From Peribolospora baueri (taxonomy: Eukaryota > Basidiomycota > Peribolosporomycetes > Peribolosporales > Peribolosporaceae), in assembly GCA_029717555.1 (NCBI GenBank), contig JAMDHS010000010.1, forward strand, positions 287,379 to 351,378: DNA of 64,000 nt, read 5' to 3'. Below the pieces are notes generated by a model that saw only the letters and a program-made list of their open reading frames with translations, did no database searches and had not been told where the DNA came from. Below are positions 11,117-21,609 of this stretch, one piece after another. Both the position numbers and the translations under genes were made by a program. The number at the start of each line of letters is the position of its first letter. Positions within the stretch are counted from its first letter, which is position 1.

Positions 11117-14100
11117 TCACTTGAGAAAGTTTTTACTTTTCCAGTAGTCGAGCCACTTCTTCACCTCCTCTCGGTCGATGGGCCGTGCGTTGCGGAGGCT
11201 CTCGCTTTCTGAAGTCGCCTTTTTCGTGCTCAGCTCGTTCATACCCATCGCCTCTCGACCGGGCGCACCCGTGTCGGGCCTGCCGTGCCTGAAGAAGTCG
11301 AGCAAGTTCACGGCCGGGTTCGTCTTGCCGGCGTTTGGGTCCGCCGCGGATTGCTCGAGCCGGTCGAGCCACTGCTGGTAGGGCACGAGGGGGATGTTGA
11401 GGAAGTCGGAGACTGCCTGGAGGACGTCGTGCCAGCTGACCCTTCTCGGGTTGACGATATGCAGAGTCTGGAATGACGAGCGGCGGAATTCGATGAGAGC
11501 TGATGCAGCGATGTCCACAGGCAACCAGCTGACGGGCTGTAGGACAGTAGAGCCGTGACATGACGCGCGACGCGGTTAACATGCATTACGCAAAGTGGCA
11601 GATATACTAGGCGAACTCACATCGCCCCCGTCGGGGAGGATGCCCATCTCTTGACCGGAACGAACGAGCAAGGGCACCCAGTCGGTAGTGGCCCACGCGC
11701 CGCTTGGGGTGCTTCCCGAAAGCTGTCCGATCCTGACATTGGTCGTCTTGACGGGTGTGCGCTGTGCGACTATTTCGAGGATCTTCTCACCGACAGCCTT
11801 GCCTTCACCGTAGCCGTTGCCAACAGCGACGCGAAGGTCCTCTAGCGGTTCTTCGGGAACTGGATCCGGTGAGGTCCAGGACGAAACCGTCGCGATGGAA
11901 GACGTGAACAGGATCCGAGGCGGAATCGGCAATGGGGAGCGAATGGCCAGGCGCGCGAGGTTGGAGACAGACTCGAGCTGCGGAGTGAAAGAGCTCAGGG
12001 CAATGTTGAAGTCGAGTCGCCAGGCGTTGTGAATTATCAATGTCGTGCTGGTGCGAATCTGTCAAGGAAAATGTTGCGACGTTGAGTCCAAACCCGGAGA
12101 GATCGCTCGTCCCGCAACGACTCGTCTCGGACTCACCTCGTTGAAGAGGTTTGGTGAAATGCCCAGATCCTCTCTTTCTATATCGCCCTCGATCAGGTGG
12201 ACCTTCTCGCTCGAGAGCACTTCGTCACCCGCGCCTTTCCTTCCAAGCCTATCATCGAGCGTCTGCACCTGTCTCTCTCTGAGGGACCTTCCAGAAGGAG
12301 ACCGGCGGTTGAGGGCGTAAATCCGTTTGACGCTCGCTGTCTCCACCAACTGAGCCAAAAGATGGCTTCCGAGACCGCCGGTAGAACCCGTCAAGATAAC
12401 CACTTCCTCGTCTTCGGGAGGCTGCTTGAGAGCGGGATCGGGAGTATGAGCCGGCAAGTCGGCCGTGTACTTCTCTATGGCTTCCTTCATGAGCTGGACC
12501 TTGTCGCCCGCTGTCACGGATCCCACAACGTCCTCGTTGTCGGGCGACTGCGCGATGGCAGAGATGAAAGACGCCAGCGAGGCGATGGTCGGGTTCTGGA
12601 AAACCACATTGGGGGGAATCGATGCAGTTGGGACGTCCGCTTTGCGCAGGGCGGACAAGATGGAGTTGCGGATGTAGGTGGCTTGAAGGCTACACACGCA
12701 GGGACCATCTCTCTCTAAGCCGTCTCGCTCGTCACGTTGAAAATATAAGCCAAAGGAGACTTACCTGTCGACACCGTTCAAGAATAAATCAGCCTCCTCG
12801 TCCAGGACGCCCCTCCTCTCCTTCTTTCCGCCTTCCATCACCCTGGCCACGACCCGTGCGACAAAGTTCTTCGTCTCCTCCTTATTCCATTCTTTCGGGG
12901 GCTCCACGTCTGCAGCTACCTCAGCTGAGGTCTCCGCAGCGGAGTAGATGCGCTCGATCTCGTCTTCGTACGCTGCCAGCGTCCTCTTCCTGATGACGGT
13001 GCGCTTCGGGGTCATGACGAAAGGCTTGTCGGGATGAGCGACGGCGATCATCTTTACGGAATGTCCATAGCGAGCATCAGTCAGCCAGGTCGCTCTTCCA
13101 CTTTCCTGCCTCCCTGCACGCCCGCTTCGGATCGACGACCCTCTCTACTCACCTCCTTGAACAGGCGGCTATGCTGAGGGCTGAACTCGTTCGCCCTTTC
13201 GACCATCGGCCATATTGCGTTCCTGAACTCGGCCAGCTTTTTCTCGTCCCTGGGGTCGAACTCGTGTCCGGGAGAGGGCTCAATCAAGATGCCGTTCTGG
13301 GCCCTAGCTCGACCGAACATGACCGCATGCGAGACGAGGGGCGACTCGGTGATGATGCCTTCGATGGGGCCGGGGTTCGTCTGGACGCCGAAGCGACACG
13401 CGATGTCATGCGCGTAAGCATGGGGCAACCCGAGGGTCCATGATCATGAAGAAACGCACCTTCTCTCCGGTGGACAGCATGATCTGGTCATCCAGACGTC
13501 CGACAACCTTCCAGAGCTCAGGATTCGTCGGATCTGAATAGTAGAGCGCGCGAGATCAATAAGCGTGAATAAGCGCGCACCCTTGGCCCATGGTGGCTTC
13601 CCATTGGCGACGCTTGCGGCGGAGTTGCACTCACGGCGAGCAATGAGATCGCTGGACGCGTATGCTCGTTCTCCTTCAATGTTGTACACGGCGGGAGAAT
13701 AGACGTCGTTCGCCTGTGCGCGACCCACACGGACCGATAATCTGAGTGCCTGGTGCGGACTGTCCCAAAGCCTGGTCATTCAATCCGCTACATACCACAA
13801 GAATGAGCTCATAATTGCCGCTGCCGTCATCTTGAGGACGGAGCCTCATATCCTGCTGAGGATTGAAGGAGAAGTACTCCCAGTCCTTCGACGGCGGGCT
13901 GCCACGCGGAGGAAGTTCCCATTTAGCGGGGCTGCTGAATTCGGTGGCACCATATACGGTGTGGAGCTGGACGTTCCTAGAAACCAGCCTCTCGCCGACG
14001 GGGTAAGGGAGCGGGCCGCCGCCAAACATCTAAGCGCAGAGAAAAGAGAGACAGAGGACGGATGACGGTGTCAGGCTCCCGGATCCTGGATCAAACAGAT

Positions 14101-14600
14101 CGACCGTAGAATAGCACGCATGTGCGATATTTACCACGAGCTGGAGGGTCGAAAGATACTTCATCGCTTCCTCGTCCTTCGACCACTCCTGTCAGATGAA
14201 GACGTATACGTGCATGCCGCCATTAGACCTTGGCGTAAAGCTTTCCCACTCTCTCTCTCCCCCCCCCTCTTTCAACGGGCACGTGCCGAAGCGCACCTCC
14301 AAAAACGAAGGAACCATGATGGTCATGGTGCTTCTAGTCCTCTTGACCGCGCGCAAGGTCACTTCATGCGTCGGGACGGTGGCGGGACCTCCGGGACGGA
14401 AGAGGCCGGGAATAGAGCCCGTGGTGAGAGGGGCCATGATGTGGAACCAGATGCCGAGGGCGTGAAAGCCAGGAAGAGAGGGAGCGCCGACGAGCTGTCC
14501 GCACATGTCGCCGTTTCCGTACCAAAAGAATCGGGAAAAGCAGACGAAAATGCCGTGCGTGTACGGTATCGGCTTAGGGAAAGCGGTCGAGCCTGAGTGT

Positions 14601-14644
<44 letters not shown>

Positions 14645-15571
14645 AGTTGAGGATGGAGGGAAGAATAGGATATGTGACCGGCCGTGCCTTGACCGACCGC
14701 ACGATCGTCCGGAGAAGGAAGGGGACATGGGAGGATCGCCGGCTTGGCTGCGCTCACCGGAAGAATGCATGATCATGGCGAGGTCGTCTTCGCCACGATG
14801 GACAAACTTGGGCAGGTACTCGAACTCGTCCTCCTCCTTGCCTTGAGGGCCAAACTGGGGGTAGAGAGTCTCGAAGCGGGGCGCCTGCATGACGTTGATA
14901 CGCACGCTGCCCGCGTCCTTGCCCTCGCTCGTCAACTGGCGCGCCCACTCCTCCTCCACGGCTCGCACGGTGTTCGTCATGGCGTCCCCACCTCCGGTCA
15001 CGATGTCCCTCGTTCCTGTCTTCCTGAGCAGGTGGACGATGGCCAAGACCGAGTTACGGGTGGAGATGGGGAAGGAGACATGCCCGGCTCGCATGATGGC
15101 GTGGTTGATAGTGGTGTAGGTAAAGTTGTCGATGGCGGCCAAGATGGCCACGTTCTTGGCCTCGGCAACCGACGTAACGGGGTCCTTCTGGCCGAGCTGG
15201 TTGAGGATGGCTCGAGCGCCGCGATGGATGGCGCGATTGTACTCGGCATACGTCACCTTGCCCCGTCGATCCTCTCCGGGCGCTTCTTGGACGTTCAACG
15301 GGGGCTCCCAAACGGCCACGAGATGGTCCTTGCTCTTCTCAGCATGGTGCTCTATCATCTCTGGGATGTTCAGCGTACCGTCCACGGCGGGTGGCGTCCA
15401 GGTCTTGTTCTCAGGCGAGACGCCCTGCGGGTTGGTCATCCGGAGCGGCAGGCCCGTGTCCTTCACGGGGTGACCACCCGCTCGCAGGTAAATTTCTCCG
15501 GCGTGTTCCTCTTTCGACGGAGTAGGCGCCGCCTGTCCGGCTGGATTGGGAGGTGCAGTTGCTGTAGACAT
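11117..15571 (-). CDS. NRPS-like carboxylic acid reductase (A-T-R: adenylation, carrier, thioester reductase)
   Basis: This multidomain enzyme activates a carboxylic acid as AMP ester, loads it on phosphopantetheine and releases it by NADPH reduction as an aldehyde (architecture of basidiomycete aryl/alkyl acid reductases and Lys2-like enzymes). Start 15571 reads MSTATAPPNPAGQ. The A domain spans 15.5-13.0 kb: core motif MHSSGSTAFPKP (split by an intron), then YGATEFSSP, a ..SSDL.. segment, VVGRLDDQIMLSTGEK, and the C-terminal TPKRTVIRKRTL with its lysine region. The carrier motif DLFLNGVDSLQATYIR carries the phosphopantetheine Ser, whose codon is split between exons. The reductase domain has the Rossmann start VVILTGSTGGLGSHLLAQLV, then LFTSSIATVSSW, and YGEGKAVGEKIL with the catalytic Tyr and Lys. 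The C-terminus is KKWLDYWKSKNFLK. Substrate is unknown. No condensation domain is present. Confidence 0.9.
14601..14643. repeat. G43/C43 homopolymer inside an intron of the reductase gene
   Basis: Forty-three consecutive G on the plus strand (C on the coding strand) lie inside the 165-base intron 14593-14757, whose acceptor is only 8 bases downstream of the tract. It takes the place of the polypyrimidine tract of that 3' splice site. A second, shorter G run (about 11 bases) lies just upstream of the gene at 15620-15630. The exact length is likely to vary and may be misassembled. Confidence 0.95.
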
Positions 15572-15635
15572 GGTAGCCAAGGGATTCCTTGAGGTGAGTG
15601 GTAGAGCGCGGGCAGTGTTGGGGGGGGGGGATCAG

Positions 15636-15882
15636 TCATTTATAATGGCGAGCGCAAATGGCTGCCGCCGTCCCGTCCGGGCGGATTTGTATGGGCTTCG
15701 CCTGTTGAGTCAAATTTTACTTGTCGTCGCTCTGACGAGGCACATACCGGATTAAGCGTTTCCCAGAAATGGACATACAGGGCGGTGTACTGTATGTTCA
15801 ATCGAAGTGGTTGCCGGCGTCTTCTTACCCAGCGCCGCTTGAGATCACGGAGCGGCGATGTGTAATCGTCGTCGTCCGACAT
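15636..15882 (-). CDS. Possible short ORF or small spliced gene upstream of the reductase (tentative)
   Basis: An 80-codon frame opens MSDDDDYTSPLRDLKRRW. It can also be spliced: GTAAGA donor at 15828 with a TACAG acceptor at 15790 (39 bases), then a 42-base exon YTALYVHFWETLNP, then a GTATGT...CAACAG intron (46 bases), then a short final exon ending at 15636. Both versions are open. The first 18 residues look like the start of a real acidic-then-basic protein, but I recognise no family and the remainder is unconvincing. It lies head-on against the reductase promoter, so it may simply be promoter sequence. Confidence 0.22.
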
Positions 15883-16039
15883 GGGGTGTCGGATTTCCGT
15901 TCAGATCGTCCAACGTGCCCCGTCTGACAAGGTCCAAGTCGTCGTCGGTCGTCGGACCGATCAGCCCTCTCCGCCGCTACAGTGCAGAGTGGCCTATATC
16001 ACAGCCCTTTTCATCATAATTGCCAGCCGACTACAGAGA

Positions 16040-16543
16040 GGGTGTGTCGGTCAAAACCAAAAGGGTAAACAGCGAGAGCGTCCAGCTGCACAGCGAACTC
16101 CATCAGCTCACTGCAGACCCGGAAGACCGCAAGGTATCCCTCATCTTGATCCCAGCCCGGAGCACTGTGCGACCGGGCGAAGCGACTCACCAGTAGCAAG
16201 AGGATCACCGTAGACGCTACCCACCTCGAGGACCTTTACCTCATGTCCTCCCGCCTGTTCAGCGTCATTGGCACGCAGATCAGGCTTGTGGAGCAACTCT
16301 TCGCGTCCGTGGCCGCGCTGAGGGAGGAACTGTGACAGCTGCAAGACGAGAAGGCACGGACGCTCGAAGGATATGAGCACTTGTACAGTCAGATTAGGGC
16401 TAGCTTGCTTCCTTCCCTACCCTCGCCCGAGGTCGACCTTATCAGTGCACACATCTGCCCCTATCGTCCCTTCTCCGACCTCGCATCTCCGACCCTGTCC
16501 ACTGAACACACGTTTTCGCAGCAGCCCTCTTCCCACGATTAGC
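16040..16543 (+). CDS. Possible small coiled-coil gene, start unresolved (tentative)
   Basis: From about 16200 a frame reads KRITVDATHLEDLYLMSSRL and continues FSVIGTQIRLVEQLFASVAA, a plausible amphipathic coiled coil. It meets TGA at 16333. Two readings exist. Either the TGA lies in a 57-base intron (GTGACA donor, TTGTACAG acceptor) and the frame continues to 16543, or it is a true stop followed by an open frame that also looks helical (QLQDEKARTLEGYEHLY). An upstream exon ending before GTATCC at about 16132 is possible. No family is recognised. It could be a small complex subunit or a relic. The start given is approximate. Confidence 0.25.
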
Positions 16544-16658
16544 ATGCCACTTAGCCCCTTTAGGTCGCACTTCGGCCTGTACTTATGTACTTTAAACAGA
16601 ATCAATCAATCGATCGATCGATGCCTCGTCGTTCGCCTCCAACTGTCCTTCCAAAGCC

Positions 16659-18712
16659 ATGTCTTCATCCGATTCAGCTGCCTTCGACTTGAAGGCGGAG
16701 GCACACCGCCACAGCCTTGGCGAGTCCTCGCGCTTCGACGAGGCCCTTGCTGCCAAGCTCGATCTTGAGGATTCTCTGCAGGCTCTCAGGTCCGAGTTCC
16801 GCTTTCCCTCGAAAGCGACAGTCGGGGTCAAAGGCAAGTGTTGCGCAAGTTCGCCCATTCTCGGGCCAGCATCCCAGGACTGACGTATTGTATGAAGGTC
16901 TGGATACAACAGATGTGCCCCACTCGGAGCCTTCCGTATACATGTGCGGCAACTCGCTGGGCCTGCAGTCGCGGCGATCGGCCGAGCTTGTTCGAGAGGA
17001 GCTGGATGTATGGGCCACCCGGTACGTTTATGAATGTGATCACCAAGCTTGGTTGCTCTTAAATACCTGCTACGGCCTCCATTGTAATTTGCACGATCGG
17101 TTCTTTTTTGTCGATCTTACAGAGGAGTCCTTGGTCATTTTGACCACCCGCACGGCCGACCGTGGGCGCGAATCGAAGAGAAAGTCGTGGAGACGATGGC
17201 AGACCTCGTCGGTGAGCAAAAAAAAAGAAAAAAAACATGCACTCAGGTGGAATTTAGCTTTTAATTCATTTATCCTTTTTTACTGCCAGGCGCCAAACCA
17301 TCCGAAGTCATCGCGATGGCGACCCTCACGCAGAATTTGCATACTATGCTGCATACGTTCTACAGGCCTACGGTTCAAAGGCACAAGATCATGTTCGAAG
17401 AAAAGGCCTTTCCGAGCGATCAGGTGAGCACTCTAAGCACATGTCAGAGATGATGGGCCTGTTATCAACAAAAGCGCTGTGATCCGAGCCAGCTAATGTT
17501 TTTGATATTGCACCTGGGTCCGCCCACTAGTACGCCATAGCATCTCAAATTGCCCTCCGTTCCTCGGAAGCTCTCCCCTTATCCCCTTCCACGTCATTGA
17601 AGCCCATCGCTCCGCGCAAAGACGAGCGGACACTCCGAACGGAGGACATACTACAGGAGCTAGAGCGCTCCGGAAACGAAATCGCGCTGCTGTTGCTGAG
17701 CGGCGTGCAATATTACACTGGCCAGTTGTTTGACATAGAGAAGATTACATCAAAGGCGAAGGAGATGGTGAGTGCGCTGTCGTCAGCTCCGAAGGAAGCT
17801 TGTGAGCTCATTTGTCCGGTATTCGTATGAGACTCTCAGGGAGTGATAGTTGGTTGGGACTTAGCCCACGCAGCTGCCAACGTCCCGCTCGCCCTGCACG
17901 ATTGGAACGTCGACTTTGCGGTGTGGTGCACATACAAATACCTCAACTCTGGGCCAGGAGGTATTGCTGGAGCCTTCGTGCACGAACGATGGGGCAACAA
18001 GGCAGATGAAGTCATCAGGCCGGCCGGTTGGTGGGGACATGACCGCTCTACACGGTTCGCCATGCCCGATACCTTCCAACCTCTTCCAGGAGCTGCAGGC
18101 TTCCAAGTCTCCAACCCGTCCGTCCTCGACATGGTGTCTTTGCTCGGTAGTTTGGAGACGTTTGCTAGAGTGGACTCTCTGGCGGCCCGGGTGGAGACAC
18201 CGCAATCGACGCCGGGACGCATCGGATACGGCAAGATCATGCCACGACTGCGGGCCAAGAGCCGGAGGTTGACGGCATACCTCGAAGCGCTTCTGACGTC
18301 TCCCGAGTTCATGACGGGAGAAAAGCGACCGCTTCCTGTGGCGATCATAACACCCTTAAACCCGGACGAGCGCGGAGCTCAGCTGTCCATCCTCATCAGA
18401 GACGATGGGCTAACGGGACCATCCATGTCCGATGCCGCTGATCAGGTGACGGGAAGCCACGAGGAGCATGCAGGCGGCGACGTACCCGAGCCTTGCCGCC
18501 CCATGACGCTGGTCGCCCGCGTGAACAGGCGTCTCCAGGCTCGAGGCATCGTCGGAGACGTGCGCAACCCTGACATGCTGCGCTTGGCGCCTGCTCCTCT
18601 TTACAACTCATTTCTAGATGTGTGGAAGACGGCGTTTGGCCTTCGGGAGGCCCTTCGTGCCGAGGTTGACAGTGATGGATGGGAAGAATCGGTTGGCAAT
18701 CTAAGGATCTAG
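16659..18712 (+). CDS. BNA5: BNA5, kynureninase
   Basis: This PLP-dependent enzyme of the kynurenine route to NAD cleaves kynurenine or 3-hydroxykynurenine to anthranilate or 3-hydroxyanthranilate plus alanine; it is cytosolic. The start 16659 ([20 protein letters not shown]) is the first Met in the family frame. Conserved stretches are [56 protein letters not shown] and [20 protein letters not shown]. The PLP-lysine motif is [20 protein letters not shown], followed by HERWG and [20 protein letters not shown]. Five introns were joined; the first is best read as a 40-base GT-AG intron (about 16841-16880). The C-terminal half is one long exon to TAG at 18710. Length is close to the usual 450-480 residues plus a modest internal insertion of basic/acidic residues near the DERTLRTED segment. 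Confidence 0.95.
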
Positions 18713-19485
18713 ACCTTTTATTGTCCTTGTTCCCCGGTCTCTTGACAGAATTGGAAGTAGAGCGTTGGAGAAGCTGGAATGCAGGAATGATACAGAGCAG
18801 ATCCTTCTCAGTTTGCCGAAAGACGGTTCCCATCAGTAGACCTTGCTCTACGCACGAGACGCTCGAGGCTACGATCCAAAGGTGACTGAGAGGGAAGAGA
18901 GGAGAGAAAGGATCGTGTGTCGGGTGCGATACCGCCCGCAGGCAAGCAAGAAATCGAGCACCCGGAAGGTCATGGAGACGCGACCGCTCGCCACCTCGAT
19001 TCCAACACCCCATAGCAGCCGCGATCAACCTAATGTACAATACTCGGATAGGTACCCTCCGTCGAGCTCACTCGCCCGAGCTCGGAGGTTGCACGGTAGA
19101 AACACACGTCCATGCCTTTCGCTCCTGGGTTCGGTACCTGGCGCGAAAGGAAGGAAGGAAGAAGGGAGGAAGGGAGGAAGGAAGGAAGGAAAGGAGACTG
19201 GGTTTCCACAGGGAGGACAGATGTGATAGATATGTAGGCAAGAACGGTAAAAAAAACAAGAGTATGTTCTTGACCGACAAGAAACAAAACGGCAGCGAGG
19301 GTGGGAAGGACGAAACGAATCCGACGAATCCCGTTAAGGGTCCTTCGGCGTACCATGGTCGATCAGTATCTTAGCCTGAAGCGAGGTCGGTGGGGGTGAG
19401 AAAAAAGAGGCGAGTTTGATGCGCATAAGGAAGATAGGCGATGTGAGAAAAAGAAAAGACACCAAACCACATCATGAGCTCAACG
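18713..19485. other. Convergent 3' spacer with a GGAA-type microsatellite
   Basis: This is the spacer between BNA5 and the convergent unknown gene. It holds a purine tract of GGAA/GGGA units at 19147-19194. No gene is supported; the opposite-strand open frames there are just the repeat translated. Confidence 0.45.
19147..19194. repeat. (GGAA)n-like purine microsatellite
   Basis: About 48 bases of alternating GGAA, GGGA and GAAG units, all purine on the plus strand, lie in the BNA5 3' spacer. Confidence 0.85.
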
Positions 19486-20741
19486 TCAGGATTGAACTGG
19501 CTCGACATTTTCAAGCAGTTCGAATGGGGTCTGAATCTGTACCCGAGTTGAGGGAGAGGGGAAGAAGATGAAGCGCAATCATGCAGAAAAAGCTCTACTC
19601 ACCTGGCCCTCCTCATCGCTCTCCCACTCGGTCCCAACGGCGGCGGGCTCTCCTCCCTCTCTACGCCCAGACTGACGGAAGGGCTCCCAGGCCCACCGCC
19701 AGCGCCGGGCGTATGTCCTGCAGGTCCCCCTGCAGATGCGGCTGCGGAGCCATTGAGGAAAGCGGGGGAGGATGCGTCTGCACCTTCGCCTGCGTCGACT
19801 TGACCCGTCAGAGAAGGGTCCTCGAGGACGGATTGAGTTGGATCTGCGCAAAAGCTGTAGTACTCCTCACTGCCCTTGTCCACCATGAACCTTAGGGTGC
19901 ACGCGGTCGGCAAAGGGCAGGACAAGAGGGAGTTATGGATAAGGAACGATCGAAGAAGGTGCAAGATGAGTGAACGGGCGCGGTTTGAAAATCCTGTGAT
20001 ATGGGTGCGATGCAGAGCATTTGAGAGAATGGAAAGGATGGGAGGACATACATTCCAGTTGCGGTATCCCACTGCGGACCCCGTTGTTTCCGTGCCCAAA
20101 TGAGTAGAGAGTTCCTGGAAGTCCATGGGAGGCGCGAGAAGGGGTGAGAGCGGAAGGGAGAGAGTAAAACGGACGACGAAGACGTAGACAACCCATGTGG
20201 ATGAGCTGACCATCTCTGCGCGTAACGAGGCTAACTAACTCTGCATCTCTTCACACCTCACTCCCTGTCCTCCACGAACTCACCACTCCGCCGCACTAGT
20301 CGCCGCCCTCATCTTTACATCGTACTCCATGACACCGTCGCCTCCGCCTCCTCCCTTGGGCGTGCCACTCCCCGGTCCTGCCGAAACCATTCCTGACCCT
20401 GGCCCTGATCCAGCGCCGGAGCTGGCTAACGAGGTGGCACCACCTCCTGTTGCCGCACCGTTCGCAGCGGCATCCGCACTGTCCAAGCCGAGCGGTGTCG
20501 AAGAAGCGGCCGCGGTGGATTGGGATTGCGACGCCGGGGCTGACGTTTGCGCTGCGACGAGAACGGCGTTGGAGGGAGAAGGCGAACCGTGGTTCGTTGC
20601 CGAGGCGGCAAGCTTGGCAGCTTGGTGATGGTTATAGCTGTGGCTGTGATTGTGATGGAGGTGGTGTTGGAGCGGAGCGACGGGTTCGACCTTTGGCACA
20701 CGCAGCACGATGTTGCGTTTCGGTCTTCGAGCCGGCGCCAT
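19486..20741 (-). CDS. Unrecognised protein with conserved-looking ends and a low-complexity middle, five exons
   Basis: The start at 20741 gives MAPARRPKRNIVLRVPKVEP, then a His/Asn/Ser/Ala/Gly-rich region of about 110 residues. Exon 1 ends in phase 2 (GAGTG before GTGAGT), and exon 2 reads NSLLIWARKQRGPQWDTATG. Exon 3 reads MFMVDKGSEEYYSFCADPTQ and becomes Gly/Ser/Pro-rich. To reach the natural-looking end WESDEEGQ-IQTPFELLENV-EPVQS, I infer a 50-base intron (GTCAGT...CGAG) and a 24-base exon at 19603-19626, then a last intron and a short final exon to TGA at 19486. All phases agree. I do not recognise the family. The WARKQRG...ATGMFMV block and the PFELLENVEPV end look like conserved segments separated by disorder, suggesting a nuclear or scaffold protein, but this is inference. 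Confidence 0.55.
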
Positions 20742-21490
20742 TACGTACAATACGCTAGCGAGATTCTATCCTATCGGCCGTGCACAAGGGGAGTAACCGG
20801 GCGCGGTCGGGTCGCGCAAGCAGGCGAAAATGAGCGGTGCGCAGGCGGGCGCTGGCGCCTGAGGAGCGTAAAGCGTTTGCTCGAGATGGACGGCTGAGAA
20901 ATGCGAGAGACGTGCGTACGCGGCGATCCACGCGCGGCACCGGTCGGAGCGTAACAACGTGGAAAAAGGTTCCCTCCTGGAGACGTGGACGAGCAGGACA
21001 AGGCGTTCGTAACTCGCGTCGCCGCGGAGCGAGCCGCAGCCGTCAGCCCCGCCAGAGCCGCTTAGCGCCGTCGACGTCAACGAAGGATAACTTGCACGCA
21101 CGTGACGTCATTCGGCTCGAGCCTCCATTGCGAGGGGGCGAGTGGCATGCTCGCCGGCCAACGAGTCCCATCCTTCCCCGTCCATCGACACGCGCAGTAA
21201 TCAAGTTGGTTGCGAATGGACACACGAGCCAGGCTCCACCTTGCGCTTGTGGCGCAGGAATCGATGTGAGAGCGAGCGAGCGATTCGGGCAGCTGCCAGG
21301 TTGCACGGGGAAGGAAGTAACCGGGGTATGGCCGGGGTCTAGCACCGCTCAAATAAATGCATGTCTTGGACGGGCCACTGCAGAATAATGTGGACGAGCG
21401 TCCGCGCATCGCGCTTCCCCTTTGAGTAGAGCAGGCGACCTTATCAGTCGAGCGCAGCCGGTCGATAACCGAGTTGCTACATTCATTATA
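20742..21490. other. Intergenic region; no gene supported
   Basis: About 750 bases upstream of two divergent loci. High GC produces open frames on both strands (for example 20837-21388 plus, 21043-21345 minus), but none has homology, a signal or good splice structure. Confidence 0.4.
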
Positions 21491-21609
21491 TAGAGCCGGC
21501 CCGCTTTGCTCCAGAGGCAAGTCTCTACACCCCGGCCGTCGTGACGAATACCAACGACCCGTACTTACCCTTGTCCGCACTCCCTTGACTTCGATTCGGA
21601 CAAGGACAG

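Noticed and set aside
16826-16842. GC-AG intron donor in BNA5 (AAAG before GCAAGT)
   Set aside because: The donor is a good match, but it leaves the next exon out of frame with every nearby acceptor.
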